Translations under genes and position numbers: made by a program
From: JAOARY01 sp045345765
GTDB lineage: Bacteria; Bacillota; Clostridia; Peptostreptococcales; Peptostreptococcaceae
DNA: 64,000 bases
Assembly: GCA_045345765.1 (NCBI GenBank)
Contig: CP148265.1
Coordinates: 1,736,001 to 1,800,000 of the forward strand
Direction of reading: 5' to 3'
The notes under the pieces: model-generated
Database searches by the model: none
What the model saw: the letters and a program-made list of their open reading frames with translations, nothing else
What the model was told of the DNA's origin: nothing
Part shown: positions 9,507-17,724 of the stretch, in pieces
Numbering within the stretch: position 1 is the first letter of the stretch
How the letters are laid out: each line of letters starts with the position of its first letter

Positions 9507-9522
9507 GTTGCGAATTTGCAAC
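9507..9522. promoter_or_regulatory. Candidate activator-binding palindrome, copy 2 (GTTGC-N6-GCAAC)
   Basis: GTTGCGAATTTGCAAC repeats the same arms and spacer as copy 1, 111 bases away. That is close to a whole number of helical turns (about 10.6), so the two sites may lie on nearly the same face of the helix. It lies about 400 bases upstream of the abfD promoter. The rest of the 9313-10017 gap has no convincing gene. Confidence 0.45.
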
Positions 9523-9797
9523 GAATTTTAATAAATATAATGTATACAACAAAAATACAAAAATAATTTCAAAAAAGTATTTGATTTTTTTTTAACGAAA
9601 GTATATACTTAATAATATGAAAGCTAGACTTTAACATATGTTTTTAGTTGTTAAGAAATAGAAAATTCATAAATAGTAGTTATTGCCACAAAACTTGCAA
9701 TTACATAATTATGAAAAAGATTGTATATTTATTTACAAACTTTTGAGTTATTTTAACAAAGTTAGAGGGTTTTATATAGAATTATTTATTATCTAAA

Positions 9798-9867
9798 GAT
9801 TTGAATGATTTTTAAGTATTATTGATATGATGTGAAACTCTTGAAGTATATGAATGATTTTCAAATC
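9798..9867. promoter_or_regulatory. Inverted arms and direct repeat upstream of the abfD promoter
   Basis: GATTTGAA (9798-9805) and TTCAAATC (9860-9867) are perfect inverted arms, and TGAATGATTTT occurs at both 9802 and 9851 as a direct repeat. Their centre is about 95 bases upstream of the -24 element, a normal enhancer distance for a sigma-54 promoter. The region is AT-rich, so chance similarity is possible. Confidence 0.35.
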
Positions 9868-9924
9868 AATATTATACCCAAAAAATGAGATTTTAAAATA
9901 AAAATAAAATAATAGAGTATAAGT

Positions 9925-9940
9925 TGGTATGCTTATTGCT
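9925..9940 (+). promoter_or_regulatory. Sigma-54 (-24/-12) promoter for the 4-hydroxybutyryl-CoA dehydratase gene
   Basis: TGGTATGCTTATTGCT keeps GG and GC at consensus spacing and has a full TTGC at -12. It is 78 bases upstream of the abfD start and resembles the permease promoter (TGGTATAAATTATGCT), suggesting shared control. Confidence 0.75.
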
Positions 9941-10017
9941 CATTATATAAATCATAATAATCAAAAAAGGCTATGAAATACTTTTGATTAAAAATAAAAA
10001 AACAGGAGATGATTTTA

Positions 10018-11499
10018 ATGGCTTTAAAGACTAGAGAGGAATATATTGAAAGTTTAAGAAAATTAGATTTAAAAGTTTACATGTTCGGAGAAAGAATAGA
10101 AAACCCAGTTGATCATCCAGTAATTAGACCATCATTAAATTCATTAGCTATGACTTATGAATTAGCTCAACATGATGAATACAAAGATTTAATGACAGCT
10201 ACTTCACATTTAACAGGAGAAACTGTAAATAGATTCTGTCATTTACATCAAGGAACTCATGACTTAGTTAAAAAAGTTAAGATGCAAAGACTTTTAGGAC
10301 AAAAAACAGCAGCATGTTTCCAAAGATGTGTTGGAATGGATGCATTTAATGCAGTATTCTCAACTACATTCGAAATAGATGAAAAATACGGAACAGATTA
10401 TCATGAAAGATTCAAAAGATATATGAAATTCGTTCAAGAAAATGACTTAACTGTTGATGGAGCTATGACAGATCCAAAAGGAGATAGAGGATTAGCACCT
10501 TCTAAACAAGCAGATCCAGATTTATTCTTAAGAATAACTGAAGTTAGAGAAGACGGTATAGTAGTAAGAGGAGCTAAAGCTCATCAAACTGGAGCTGTTA
10601 ACTCTCATGAACATCTAATAATGCCAACAATGGCTATGAGAGAAGATGACAAAGATTACGCTGTATGTTTCTCAATCCCATCAGATGCTGAAGGTATATT
10701 AATGATATACGGAAGACAATCTTGTGACGCTAGAAAATTAGAAGAAGGCGCAGATATAGATTTAGGTAACTCTCAATTTGGTGGACATGAAGCACTTGTT
10801 ATATTTGACGATGTATTCATTCCAAATGAAAGAGTTTATATGTGTAAAGAATTTGACTTCTCAGGAATGTTAGTTGAAAGATTTGCTGGATACCATAGAC
10901 AATCTTACGGTGGATGTAAAGTTGGTGTTGGTGATGTACTTATCGGAGCAACTGCATTAGCTGCTGAATACAACGGTGTTGAAAGAGCTAGTCATATAAA
11001 AGATAAATTAATAGAAATGACTCATTTAAATGAAACATTATACTCAAGTGGTATTGCTTGTTCAGCTGAAGGTTATGCTACTAAAGCTGGTAACTACCAA
11101 ATAGACTTATTACTTGCAAATGTTTGTAAGCAAAATGTAACAAGATTCCCATATGAAATAGCTAGACTTGCTGAAGATATAGCTGGGGGAGTTATGGTTA
11201 CAATGCCTTCAGAAAAAGACTTTAAAGATCCAGTACTAGGTAAATACGTTGATAAATACTTAGTTGCTAAAGATGGAGTAGCTACTGAAAACAGAATGAG
11301 AGTATTAAGACTTATAGAAAATATAACTTTAGGAACAGCTGCTGTTGGATACAGAACAGAATCTATGCATGGTGCTGGTTCTCCACAAGCTCAAAGAGTT
11401 ATGATAGCTAGACAAGGAAATATTCAAGGTAAAAAAGAATTAGCTAAGTCTATAGCTAAAGTTGATGAAAGTAAAAACAGAGCAACTGTAAAAGCATAA
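10018..11499 (+). CDS. abfD: 4-Hydroxybutyryl-CoA dehydratase / vinylacetyl-CoA delta-isomerase
   Basis: 493 aa. The ATG at 10018 is chosen over 10009 because the AGGAG at 10004-10008 would abut the earlier codon. The enzyme dehydrates 4-hydroxybutyryl-CoA to crotonyl-CoA using FAD and an unusual [4Fe-4S] cluster. The cluster ligands known in Clostridium aminobutyricum (three Cys and one His) are visible as Cys100, Cys104 (ACFQRCVG), His293 and Cys300 (YHRQSYGGC), exactly matching the expected spacing with the initiator Met counted. The flavin-fold region contains GAKAHQTGAVNSHEH. It is the first gene after a sigma-54 promoter and is followed by its own terminator. Confidence 0.96.
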   Translation: MALKTREEYIESLRKLDLKVYMFGERIENPVDHPVIRPSLNSLAMTYELAQHDEYKDLMTATSHLTGETVNRFCHLHQGTHDLVKKVKMQRLLGQKTAACFQRCVGMDAFNAVFSTTFEIDEKYGTDYHERFKRYMKFVQENDLTVDGAMTDPKGDRGLAPSKQADPDLFLRITEVREDGIVVRGAKAHQTGAVNSHEHLIMPTMAMREDDKDYAVCFSIPSDAEGILMIYGRQSCDARKLEEGADIDLGNSQFGGHEALVIFDDVFIPNERVYMCKEFDFSGMLVERFAGYHRQSYGGCKVGVGDVLIGATALAAEYNGVERASHIKDKLIEMTHLNETLYSSGIACSAEGYATKAGNYQIDLLLANVCKQNVTRFPYEIARLAEDIAGGVMVTMPSEKDFKDPVLGKYVDKYLVAKDGVATENRMRVLRLIENITLGTAAVGYRTESMHGAGSPQAQRVMIARQGNIQGKKELAKSIAKVDESKNRATVKA

Positions 11500-11573
11500 G
11501 CCATCAAATATGAATTGATATATAAATGTATTTATATAAAGTTAATATTAGCCTATTAAGAAATTCATATTAT

Positions 11574-11613
11574 ATATAGGGGTCTAAATGACCCCTAAAA
11601 TTAAATTTTTTTA
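11574..11613 (+). terminator. Hairpin terminator after abfD
   Basis: TAGGGGTC and GACCCCTA form a GC-rich stem with a five-base loop. A T run begins some nine bases later (AAATTAAATTTTTTT), so termination may be imperfect and allow read-through to the NifU-like gene. Confidence 0.65.
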
Positions 11614-11688
11614 AAAAAGAGAATATTAAATGTATAAAAGGGATTATATATATTTAAGCAGTTTTTTTGATGAATTGGAGGAATTAAA

Positions 11689-11979
11689 TTGAGTTTGGAT
11701 TTACAAAACGAAATAAAAAAAGTATTAGAAGAAGAAATAAGTCCATCGCTTAAGGCACATGGTGGAGACGCTGAATTTAAAGAATTTAAAGATGGTGTAG
11801 TTTATATACTTTTTCATGGAGCTTGTAAAGGATGTCCAGGAGCTCAATCTACTATAGAAAATATAGTAGAAGCAAGATTAAAAGCTAGATTTCCTCAAAT
11901 CAAAAGAGTTGAACTTGCTAGTGAAATAACTCAAGATATGATTGATTTTGCTAAGAAGATTCTATCAAAGAAAAAGTAG
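11689..11979 (+). CDS. NifU C-terminal-domain (Nfu-type) Fe-S protein
   Basis: 96 aa from TTG 11689, with TTGGAGGA eight bases before it. It is a stand-alone NifU-like domain with LKAHGGDAEF and the cluster-binding CKGCPGA motif. Nfu proteins carry or deliver [4Fe-4S] clusters in the cytoplasm. Its place directly after the gene for a [4Fe-4S] dehydratase suggests a role in maturing or repairing AbfD; this is inference. Confidence 0.88.
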   Translation: MSLDLQNEIKKVLEEEISPSLKAHGGDAEFKEFKDGVVYILFHGACKGCPGAQSTIENIVEARLKARFPQIKRVELASEITQDMIDFAKKILSKKK

Positions 11980-12100
11980 ATTAGATGAGTTTAATTTTTA
12001 AATAAAAAAATAAAATAGTTTATTTTTGATGATTTATTCTTTTATTTAGAAATATAGGTGAATTTAAGATTGATTATAGCTAAGAAAGGGAGTGCATTTT

Positions 12101-13417
12101 TTGAGTTGGAAAAATATTTATAATGAAAGACTTGTAAGTGCTAAAGAAGCTGCTTTAAAAATACCATCAAATTCAAGAGTGGTTTTAGGGCATGCAGCAG
12201 GAACACCAGTTGACATAATCGATGCAATGACTTCTAATAAAGAAAGTTTTAGTAATGTTGAGATTGTACATATGCTTTGTTTAGGTGAAGGTAAATACAT
12301 GGCAGAAGATATGGATGGACATTTTAGACATAATGCAATCTTTGTAGGTGGAAATTCAAGAAATGCAGTAAAGGAAGATAGAGCAGATTTTACTCCTTGT
12401 TTCTTCCATGAAGTACCAAAACTTTTCAAAGATGGACTTATGAAGGTTGATGTTGCTTTAATTCAATTAAGTAGACCTGATGAGCATGGATATTGTAGTT
12501 TTGGAGTATCTTCAGACTATACAAAACCAGCTGCTGAAATTGCTGATATAGTAATTGCAGAAGTAAATGATAAAATGCCTAGAGTAATGGGTGAGAACTT
12601 CATTCATGTATCTAAGCTTGATTATATAGTTGAAACATCAAATGATTTATATGAAATACCACTTCCTAAAATAGGAGATACAGAAAAAGCAATAGGTGAA
12701 AACTGTGCAACTCTTATATCAGATGGAGATACATTGCAACTTGGAATAGGAGCTATTCCAGATGCAGTATTATTATTCCTAAAAGATAAAAAAGATCTTG
12801 GAATTCATACAGAAATGTTTTCTGATGGAGTATTAGAACTTGTTGAATCAGGAGTAATCAATAATAGCAAAAAATCAATACACAAAGGAAAGATGATATC
12901 AACATTCTTAATGGGTAGCAATAAGCTTTATGATTTTGTTCATAACAATCCTTCAGTTGAATTATACCCAGTTGATTATGTAAATGATCCATGTGTAATA
13001 ATGAAAAATGATAATATGATATCTATAAATTCTTGTATCCAAGTAGATTTAATGGGTCAAGTGGTATCAGAATCAATAGGAACTACACAATTTAGTGGTG
13101 TAGGTGGACAAGTTGATTATGTAAGAGGAGCGTCTATGTCAAAAGGCGGAAAATCAATAATTGCAATACCATCAACAGCATCTAAAGGAAAGGTATCAAG
13201 AATTACACCTTTTATAACAGAGGGTAGTGCTGTTACTACTTCAAGAAATGATGTTGACTATGTTGTAACTGAATATGGTATAGCATCACTTAAAGGAAAA
13301 ACTCTAAGAGATAGAGCGCAAAGTTTAATCAATATAGCTCATCCTGATTTCAGAGAAGAGTTAAAAGCAGAATTTGAAAAGAGATTTCCAAAAGCAAATA
13401 TTATAGTAAACAACTAG
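12101..13417 (+). CDS. cat2: 4-Hydroxybutyrate CoA-transferase
   Basis: 438 aa from TTG 12101. The GTG at 12092 overlaps the GGGAG ribosome site and is rejected; the TTG start gives MSWKNIYNERLVS, which fits the Cat2/AbfT N-terminus as I know it. Family I acetyl-CoA hydrolase/transferase fold: glycine-rich GHAAGTPVD, GIHTEMFSDGV with the catalytic-type Glu, and GVGGQVDYVRGA. It transfers CoA from acetyl-CoA or butyryl-CoA to 4-hydroxybutyrate. It ends 15 bases before the dehydrogenase start, so the two are co-transcribed. Confidence 0.92.
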   Translation: MSWKNIYNERLVSAKEAALKIPSNSRVVLGHAAGTPVDIIDAMTSNKESFSNVEIVHMLCLGEGKYMAEDMDGHFRHNAIFVGGNSRNAVKEDRADFTPCFFHEVPKLFKDGLMKVDVALIQLSRPDEHGYCSFGVSSDYTKPAAEIADIVIAEVNDKMPRVMGENFIHVSKLDYIVETSNDLYEIPLPKIGDTEKAIGENCATLISDGDTLQLGIGAIPDAVLLFLKDKKDLGIHTEMFSDGVLELVESGVINNSKKSIHKGKMISTFLMGSNKLYDFVHNNPSVELYPVDYVNDPCVIMKNDNMISINSCIQVDLMGQVVSESIGTTQFSGVGGQVDYVRGASMSKGGKSIIAIPSTASKGKVSRITPFITEGSAVTTSRNDVDYVVTEYGIASLKGKTLRDRAQSLINIAHPDFREELKAEFEKRFPKANIIVNN

Positions 13418-13432
13418 AAGGGGGATTTTAAA

Positions 13433-14548
13433 ATGGAATTATTTAAATTAAGCACTAAAATGCACAAATTTGATACATTCAAGGATTTTGCTAAAGAGTT
13501 TGACATCAAAAAAGGTGATGTTGTATTAACAAATGGATTCTTATATGAACCATTTATGAAAGATGCTAATGTTGATGCAAAATTCATCATGCAAGAAGAG
13601 TTTGGAACTGGAGAACCTTCAGATGAAATGATGAATGAAATATTAAAAGAAGCTAAAAAAGACGAATTCAATAGACTTATTGCTATTGGAGGAGGAACTG
13701 TAATAGATATAGCTAAATTACTTACTTTAAAAGGTATTGATGATGTTGTTGATGCTTTTGAAAAGAAAGTTGATATAGTAAAAGAAAAAGAATTAGTAGT
13801 AATACCAACAACTTGTGGTACAGGTAGTGAGGTTACTAATATTTCAATAGCTGAAATAAAATCAAAAGGAACAAAAATGGGTCTTGCTGTAGAAGCATTA
13901 TTCCCAGACCATGCAGTATTAATACCAGAATTCTTAAAAGGATTACCTTACAAATTCTACGTATATAGCTCAATAGATGCACTTATTCATGCAATAGAAG
14001 CATATGTATCTCCAAAAGCTAACCCATATTCTAAAATATACAGTAAAAATGCAATAGAAATGATTATGGATATATACATGAATATAATCGAAAAAGGTGA
14101 AGATTACAGATTTGAAAGACTTGAAGATATATTAGTTGCTAGTAACTATGCTGGTATAGCATTTGGTAATGTTGGAGTTGGAGCTGTTCATGCACTTTCT
14201 TACCCACTAGGTGGAAAATACCATGTTCCTCATGGAGAAGCTAACTATCAATTCTTTACAGAAGTATTTAAGGTATACAATGCTAAGAATCCAAATGGAG
14301 AAATTAAAGAAGTAAATAGATTACTTGCTGATATATTAAATGTTAGCGAAGATAAAGTATATGACAAGTTAGAAGAAGTACTTGGTAAACTTCTAAACAA
14401 AAATGAGTTAAGAACTTATGGTATGAAAGAAGAAGAAGTTGAAGAGTTCTCTAAGAGTGTATTAGTAACTCAACAAAGATTATTAGCTAATAACTATGTT
14501 GAATTATCACAAGAAGAAATCAAAGGAATATACCAAAGATTATATTAA
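13433..14548 (+). CDS. 4hbD: NAD-dependent 4-hydroxybutyrate dehydrogenase (iron-type alcohol dehydrogenase)
   Basis: 371 aa. Group III (iron-dependent) alcohol dehydrogenase fold: NAD-binding IGGGTVIDIAK, PTTCGTGSEVT, and the metal-binding segments DALIHAIEAYVS, GAVHALSYPLG and VPHGEANY. It interconverts succinate semialdehyde and 4-hydroxybutyrate. GAAGGGGG precedes the ATG, and it forms a pair with cat2. Assignment as 4HbD rather than another Fe-ADH rests on the neighbouring pathway genes. Confidence 0.92.
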   Translation: MELFKLSTKMHKFDTFKDFAKEFDIKKGDVVLTNGFLYEPFMKDANVDAKFIMQEEFGTGEPSDEMMNEILKEAKKDEFNRLIAIGGGTVIDIAKLLTLKGIDDVVDAFEKKVDIVKEKELVVIPTTCGTGSEVTNISIAEIKSKGTKMGLAVEALFPDHAVLIPEFLKGLPYKFYVYSSIDALIHAIEAYVSPKANPYSKIYSKNAIEMIMDIYMNIIEKGEDYRFERLEDILVASNYAGIAFGNVGVGAVHALSYPLGGKYHVPHGEANYQFFTEVFKVYNAKNPNGEIKEVNRLLADILNVSEDKVYDKLEEVLGKLLNKNELRTYGMKEEEVEEFSKSVLVTQQRLLANNYVELSQEEIKGIYQRLY

Positions 14549-14583
14549 TATCTAAAAATATATTCAAATATTAATTTGCAAGT

Positions 14584-14616
14584 ATCAGCTTAAGTTAATA
14601 CTTAGCTTAAGCTGAT
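14584..14616. repeat. 11-bp perfect inverted repeat between 4hbD and sucD
   Basis: ATCAGCTTAAG and CTTAAGCTGAT flank an 11-base loop. There is no following T run, so this is more likely an mRNA-stabilising hairpin, operator or weak attenuator than a terminator. Confidence 0.5.
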
Positions 14617-14703
14617 TATATAAATATACAAAGAAAAATAAGAGGTAGTTGTACTTTTTTAAATAAGAAAAAATTATATTTACATTGAATTGGAGGATTT
14701 AAA

Positions 14704-16059
14704 ATGACAATACAAGAAATGGTAAATAACGCTAGAATAGCTCAAAAGGAATTTGAAGCTAGATTCAATCAAGAACAAGTTGATGAAATGGTTAAAATAG
14801 TAGGTAAAGTAGTATTTGATAACGCTGAAGAATTAGCTGATATGGCAGTTAAAGAAACTAGAATGGGTGTTTACGAAGATAAAGTAGCTAAAAATAAAGG
14901 AAAATCTAAAGCTATATGGTATGACCTAAAAGGCAAAAAATCTATGGATATAATCGGTAGATGTGAAGATACTGGAATGTTAGAAGTAGCTAAGCCAATA
15001 GGTGTTGTTGCTGGTATAACTCCAACAACTAACCCAATAGTAACACCAATGTCAAAAACTATGTTTGCTTTAAAAACTAAAAATGCTGTAATAATAGCTC
15101 CACATCCAAGATCTAAGAAGTGTTCAGGAAAAACTATGACACTTATTCAAGATGCTTTAGCTAAATTTGATTTACCAAAGAACTTAATCCAAGTTATTGA
15201 AGAACCTTCAATCGAAAAAACGTCTGAATTAATGAAAGCTGCTGATGTTGTAGTTGCTACTGGTGGTATGGGAATGGTTAAGTCTGCATACTCTTCAGGA
15301 AAGCCTTCATACGGAGTTGGAGCAGGAAATGTTCAAGTTATAGTTGATAAAGGATATGACTATGATAAAGCTGCTAAGAACATAATAGCTGGTAGAAAGT
15401 TTGATAACGGAATCATCTGTTCTGGAGAGCAAACTGTAATAGCTATAGAAGAAGAATATGATAAAGTAATGGATGCATTCGTTAACAATGGTGCTTACCT
15501 AGTTAAAGATGCTTCAGATAGAGAAAAATTTGTTAACACAATATTTGTTGATGGACATTTAAACAAAGATATAGTAGGACAATCTACTACAGATATAGCT
15601 AAATTAGCAGGAGTAGAAATTCCAGCTGATACTAAAGTTATATTACTTGAAGCTAATGGAATCGGAGCAGAAGATGTAATCTGTAAAGAAAAAATGTGTC
15701 CAGTAATGGCTACATTCAAAGCTAAAGATATTAATGATGCAATTCACATTGCTAAGACTAACTTAGAGCATGAAGGAAATGGACATTCAGCTGCTATTCA
15801 CTCAAATAGCCAAGATAATATAGAAGCTGCTGGTAGAGCATTATCAGTATCAAGACTTGTAGTTAACGCTCCTTGTGCAACTACTGCTGGTGGATCAATC
15901 CAAAATGGACTTGCTGTAACTAATACTTTAGGATGCGGAACTTGGGGTAACAACTCAATTTCTGAAAACTTCACTTACAAGCATTTATTAAATATAACAA
16001 GAGTAGCTCCAATAAACGAAAACATCAAAGTTCCAACTGATGATGAGATTTGGGCTTAA
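14704..16059 (+). CDS. sucD: CoA-acylating succinate-semialdehyde dehydrogenase
   Basis: 451 aa. It reduces succinyl-CoA to succinate semialdehyde (or the reverse) with NAD(P)H. Aldehyde dehydrogenase fold: GVVAGITPTTNPIVTP near residue 100, APHPRSKKCS, and the catalytic Cys239 in DNGIICSGEQTV. TTGGAGGA precedes the ATG. With the three genes upstream it completes the route succinyl-CoA to crotonyl-CoA. A succinyl-CoA:acetate or similar CoA-transferase (Cat1), needed to start from free succinate, is not in the window. Confidence 0.93.
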   Translation: MTIQEMVNNARIAQKEFEARFNQEQVDEMVKIVGKVVFDNAEELADMAVKETRMGVYEDKVAKNKGKSKAIWYDLKGKKSMDIIGRCEDTGMLEVAKPIGVVAGITPTTNPIVTPMSKTMFALKTKNAVIIAPHPRSKKCSGKTMTLIQDALAKFDLPKNLIQVIEEPSIEKTSELMKAADVVVATGGMGMVKSAYSSGKPSYGVGAGNVQVIVDKGYDYDKAAKNIIAGRKFDNGIICSGEQTVIAIEEEYDKVMDAFVNNGAYLVKDASDREKFVNTIFVDGHLNKDIVGQSTTDIAKLAGVEIPADTKVILLEANGIGAEDVICKEKMCPVMATFKAKDINDAIHIAKTNLEHEGNGHSAAIHSNSQDNIEAAGRALSVSRLVVNAPCATTAGGSIQNGLAVTNTLGCGTWGNNSISENFTYKHLLNITRVAPINENIKVPTDDEIWA

Positions 16060-16117
16060 TATATAGATTAAAAAATCTAAATAAAGAGTTTTAATTTAAT
16101 AAAATTTATGATAAAAT

Positions 16118-16152
16118 AAACTCCTTGTGTATTATACATAAGGAGTTTTTTT
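16118..16152 (+). terminator. Rho-independent terminator after sucD
   Basis: AAACTCCTT and AAGGAGTTT, extended inside by TGTA/TACA, form a long stem followed by seven T residues. Confidence 0.88.
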
Positions 16153-16246
16153 GTGAAAATAATTGATATATTGTACAAATACAAAAAGTATATAAATAAA
16201 AATTATAAACATGTTGATAGATAAAAAATTTTAGGAAAATAAAAAG

Positions 16247-16439
16247 TTTTCCACAGTTGATAAATTTTATCCACATGTTTTTTTGGGATACAAGAACATA
16301 TGTTTCGATTAGTGTTTACAAGGTTTTTAGATTTTATATTCTAAATTATATGAAAATTATCCACAACTTTATCCACATGTCAAGAATAAAAATTGTGAAT
16401 AACTAAAAAAATTATCCGTAGTTTATAAACTGTGGATAA
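16247..16439. promoter_or_regulatory. Cluster of DnaA-box-like sequences
   Basis: Within 193 bases of non-coding DNA there are four exact TTATCCACA boxes (16267, 16357 and 16369 on the plus strand; 16431-16439 on the minus strand) and one TTATTCACA (minus, 16394-16402) that fits TTATNCACA. Two degenerate boxes also occur (TTTTCCACA 16247, TTATCCGTA 16412). No dnaA or dnaN is nearby. The rest of the convergent gap 16060-16470 contains only the sucD terminator and a hairpin for the opposing gene. Confidence 0.7.
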
Positions 16440-16446
16440 TTTTTAT
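16405..16446 (-). terminator. Hairpin terminator of the minus-strand membrane-protein gene
   Basis: Read on the minus strand, ATTATCCACAGTTTATAAAC and GTTTATAAACTACGGATAAT form one imperfect palindrome followed by seven T residues, 25 bases after the stop codon of the 16471 gene. Two of the DnaA-box-like sequences are the arms of this hairpin. Confidence 0.6.
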
Positions 16447-16470
16447 TTAAAGATAAAATATTTATAAATT

Positions 16471-17217
16471 TTAAGCTATGTTTTCGTTGTATGGATTTTT
16501 CATAGATGCACTTAAGAATAATGAAGGATAATTATCTTTAAGATATTCCATATAAATAACCCATTCATAAGATAGATATCTATATATTTTTATAACATCA
16601 GTTTCAAGATGTTCTAGAGTTTCCTTATCATAATTAGAAATATCTCCTCTTAATATAAGCTCTTCTTTAAGATGAACAATTGCCATAAGAAGTTCTGTGA
16701 ATGTTTCGTGTTCCAAAAGAGCAGGATTTGATATAAGATTTATAAAGAACATTCTTTTTTCAAGAATCATTTGTTTTAATTCATTTAAATCAATTTTATT
16801 AATATCTAAATTGAATTTATGGCTTTGGGTGCTATTCATACATTTAACAAAATTATCATGATTCCATTCATTGTTAACCATATGTTCTGTTCTTATACTT
16901 TCGATATTAGAATCAGCCTTTACAAGTAATCTTGTCATATCAAGACCTATTTCAGTAAAGAATATTCCTATAAGCATATTTAATTTTTCTAATTTTTCTT
17001 TTTTCTCTTTTTTCTCTAATACTTTTTCAATTATCAAACTAACAACTAATACTTCAATAGGTATAAATGCTAAATCTTCTAAAAAGAACACCGCTACATG
17101 ATGAAAATCGTGAAATATTCTAACATGTAAAATATAAAGTATTGTTGACAATAATATTAGACCAAGACCTGTTTTTATATGATCTTTATGTCTATCAAAA
17201 AAATTTGCATTTCTCAA
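16471..17217 (-). CDS. Uncharacterised two-TM membrane protein
   Basis: 248 aa from TTG (17217-17215). A longer reading from TTG 17232 would swallow its own GGAGGG ribosome site, so the shorter start is preferred. Two membrane segments lie near residues 10-30 and 38-58 (GLILLSTILYILH; FIPIEVLVVSLIIEKVL), followed by a highly charged KKEKKEKLEKL stretch and a mostly helical cytoplasmic domain of about 180 residues. No family or catalytic motif was recognised. It is convergent with sucD and divergent from glmS. Confidence 0.75.
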   Translation of the reverse strand: MRNANFFDRHKDHIKTGLGLILLSTILYILHVRIFHDFHHVAVFFLEDLAFIPIEVLVVSLIIEKVLEKKEKKEKLEKLNMLIGIFFTEIGLDMTRLLVKADSNIESIRTEHMVNNEWNHDNFVKCMNSTQSHKFNLDINKIDLNELKQMILEKRMFFINLISNPALLEHETFTELLMAIVHLKEELILRGDISNYDKETLEHLETDVIKIYRYLSYEWVIYMEYLKDNYPSLFLSASMKNPYNENIA

Positions 17218-17445
17218 TTTAAAACCCTCCAAACTTTTATTAACATAAAATAATAAAATTTATATATTATTAGTATTAAACTTGATAATATTATATAAAT
17301 TTTATTTAATATTAAAAATTAATAACCACCACAATATAGTATAACTTAACGGATTTAGAATTTATATAGTTATCAAATATTATTTGATAAAAAATAGGCT
17401 AAAAGTTACAAATTATTAAAAACACTCTTATTTAGCGGTTTATCG

Positions 17446-17454
17446 TGGTATAAT
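17446..17454 (+). promoter_or_regulatory. Extended -10 promoter of glmS
   Basis: TGGTATAAT is a TGnTATAAT extended -10 element; no good -35 is visible. Transcription would begin near 17461, about 30 bases before the ribozyme cleavage site. Confidence 0.6.
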
Positions 17455-17489
17455 AAGTTTATGCTTTTTGAAAAAATTTAAAATTTTAC

Positions 17490-17665
17490 AGCGCCAGAAC
17501 TGTTATGCAGTTGACGAGGAGTAAGGTTATCGAAGTTTTCGGCGGATGCCTTGCAGGTTATCACAACCTTAAAAGAGAACAAATCCATAAAGTGATTTTT
17601 GGGACAAAGACTCTTTAGTGATGATTTTCTTCTTAAAGCAAATAATAAAGGGTATATATTCTAAG
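17490..17665 (+). ncRNA. glmS ribozyme: glmS ribozyme (glucosamine-6-phosphate-activated self-cleaving riboswitch)
   Basis: The core is unmistakable: GCGCCAGAACTG after the cleavage site (between 17490 and 17491), then GTTGACGAGGAG, TTATCGAAGTTTTCGGCGGA and the P3/P4 region ending in an AT-rich hairpin. It lies 5' of glmS in the same orientation. The class is known to cleave its own mRNA when glucosamine-6-phosphate accumulates, lowering GlmS synthesis. The 3' boundary is approximate. Confidence 0.95.
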
Positions 17666-17724
17666 CTTAATTATTTTTTTGTGCTGCAAATAGAATATGC
17701 CTGATTTGATTAGGAGGATTTAAT

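Noticed and set aside
16060..16470. Primary replication origin (oriC).
   Set aside because: DnaA boxes are present but no dnaA, dnaN, rpmH or rnpA is adjacent. I report a DnaA-box cluster instead of an origin.
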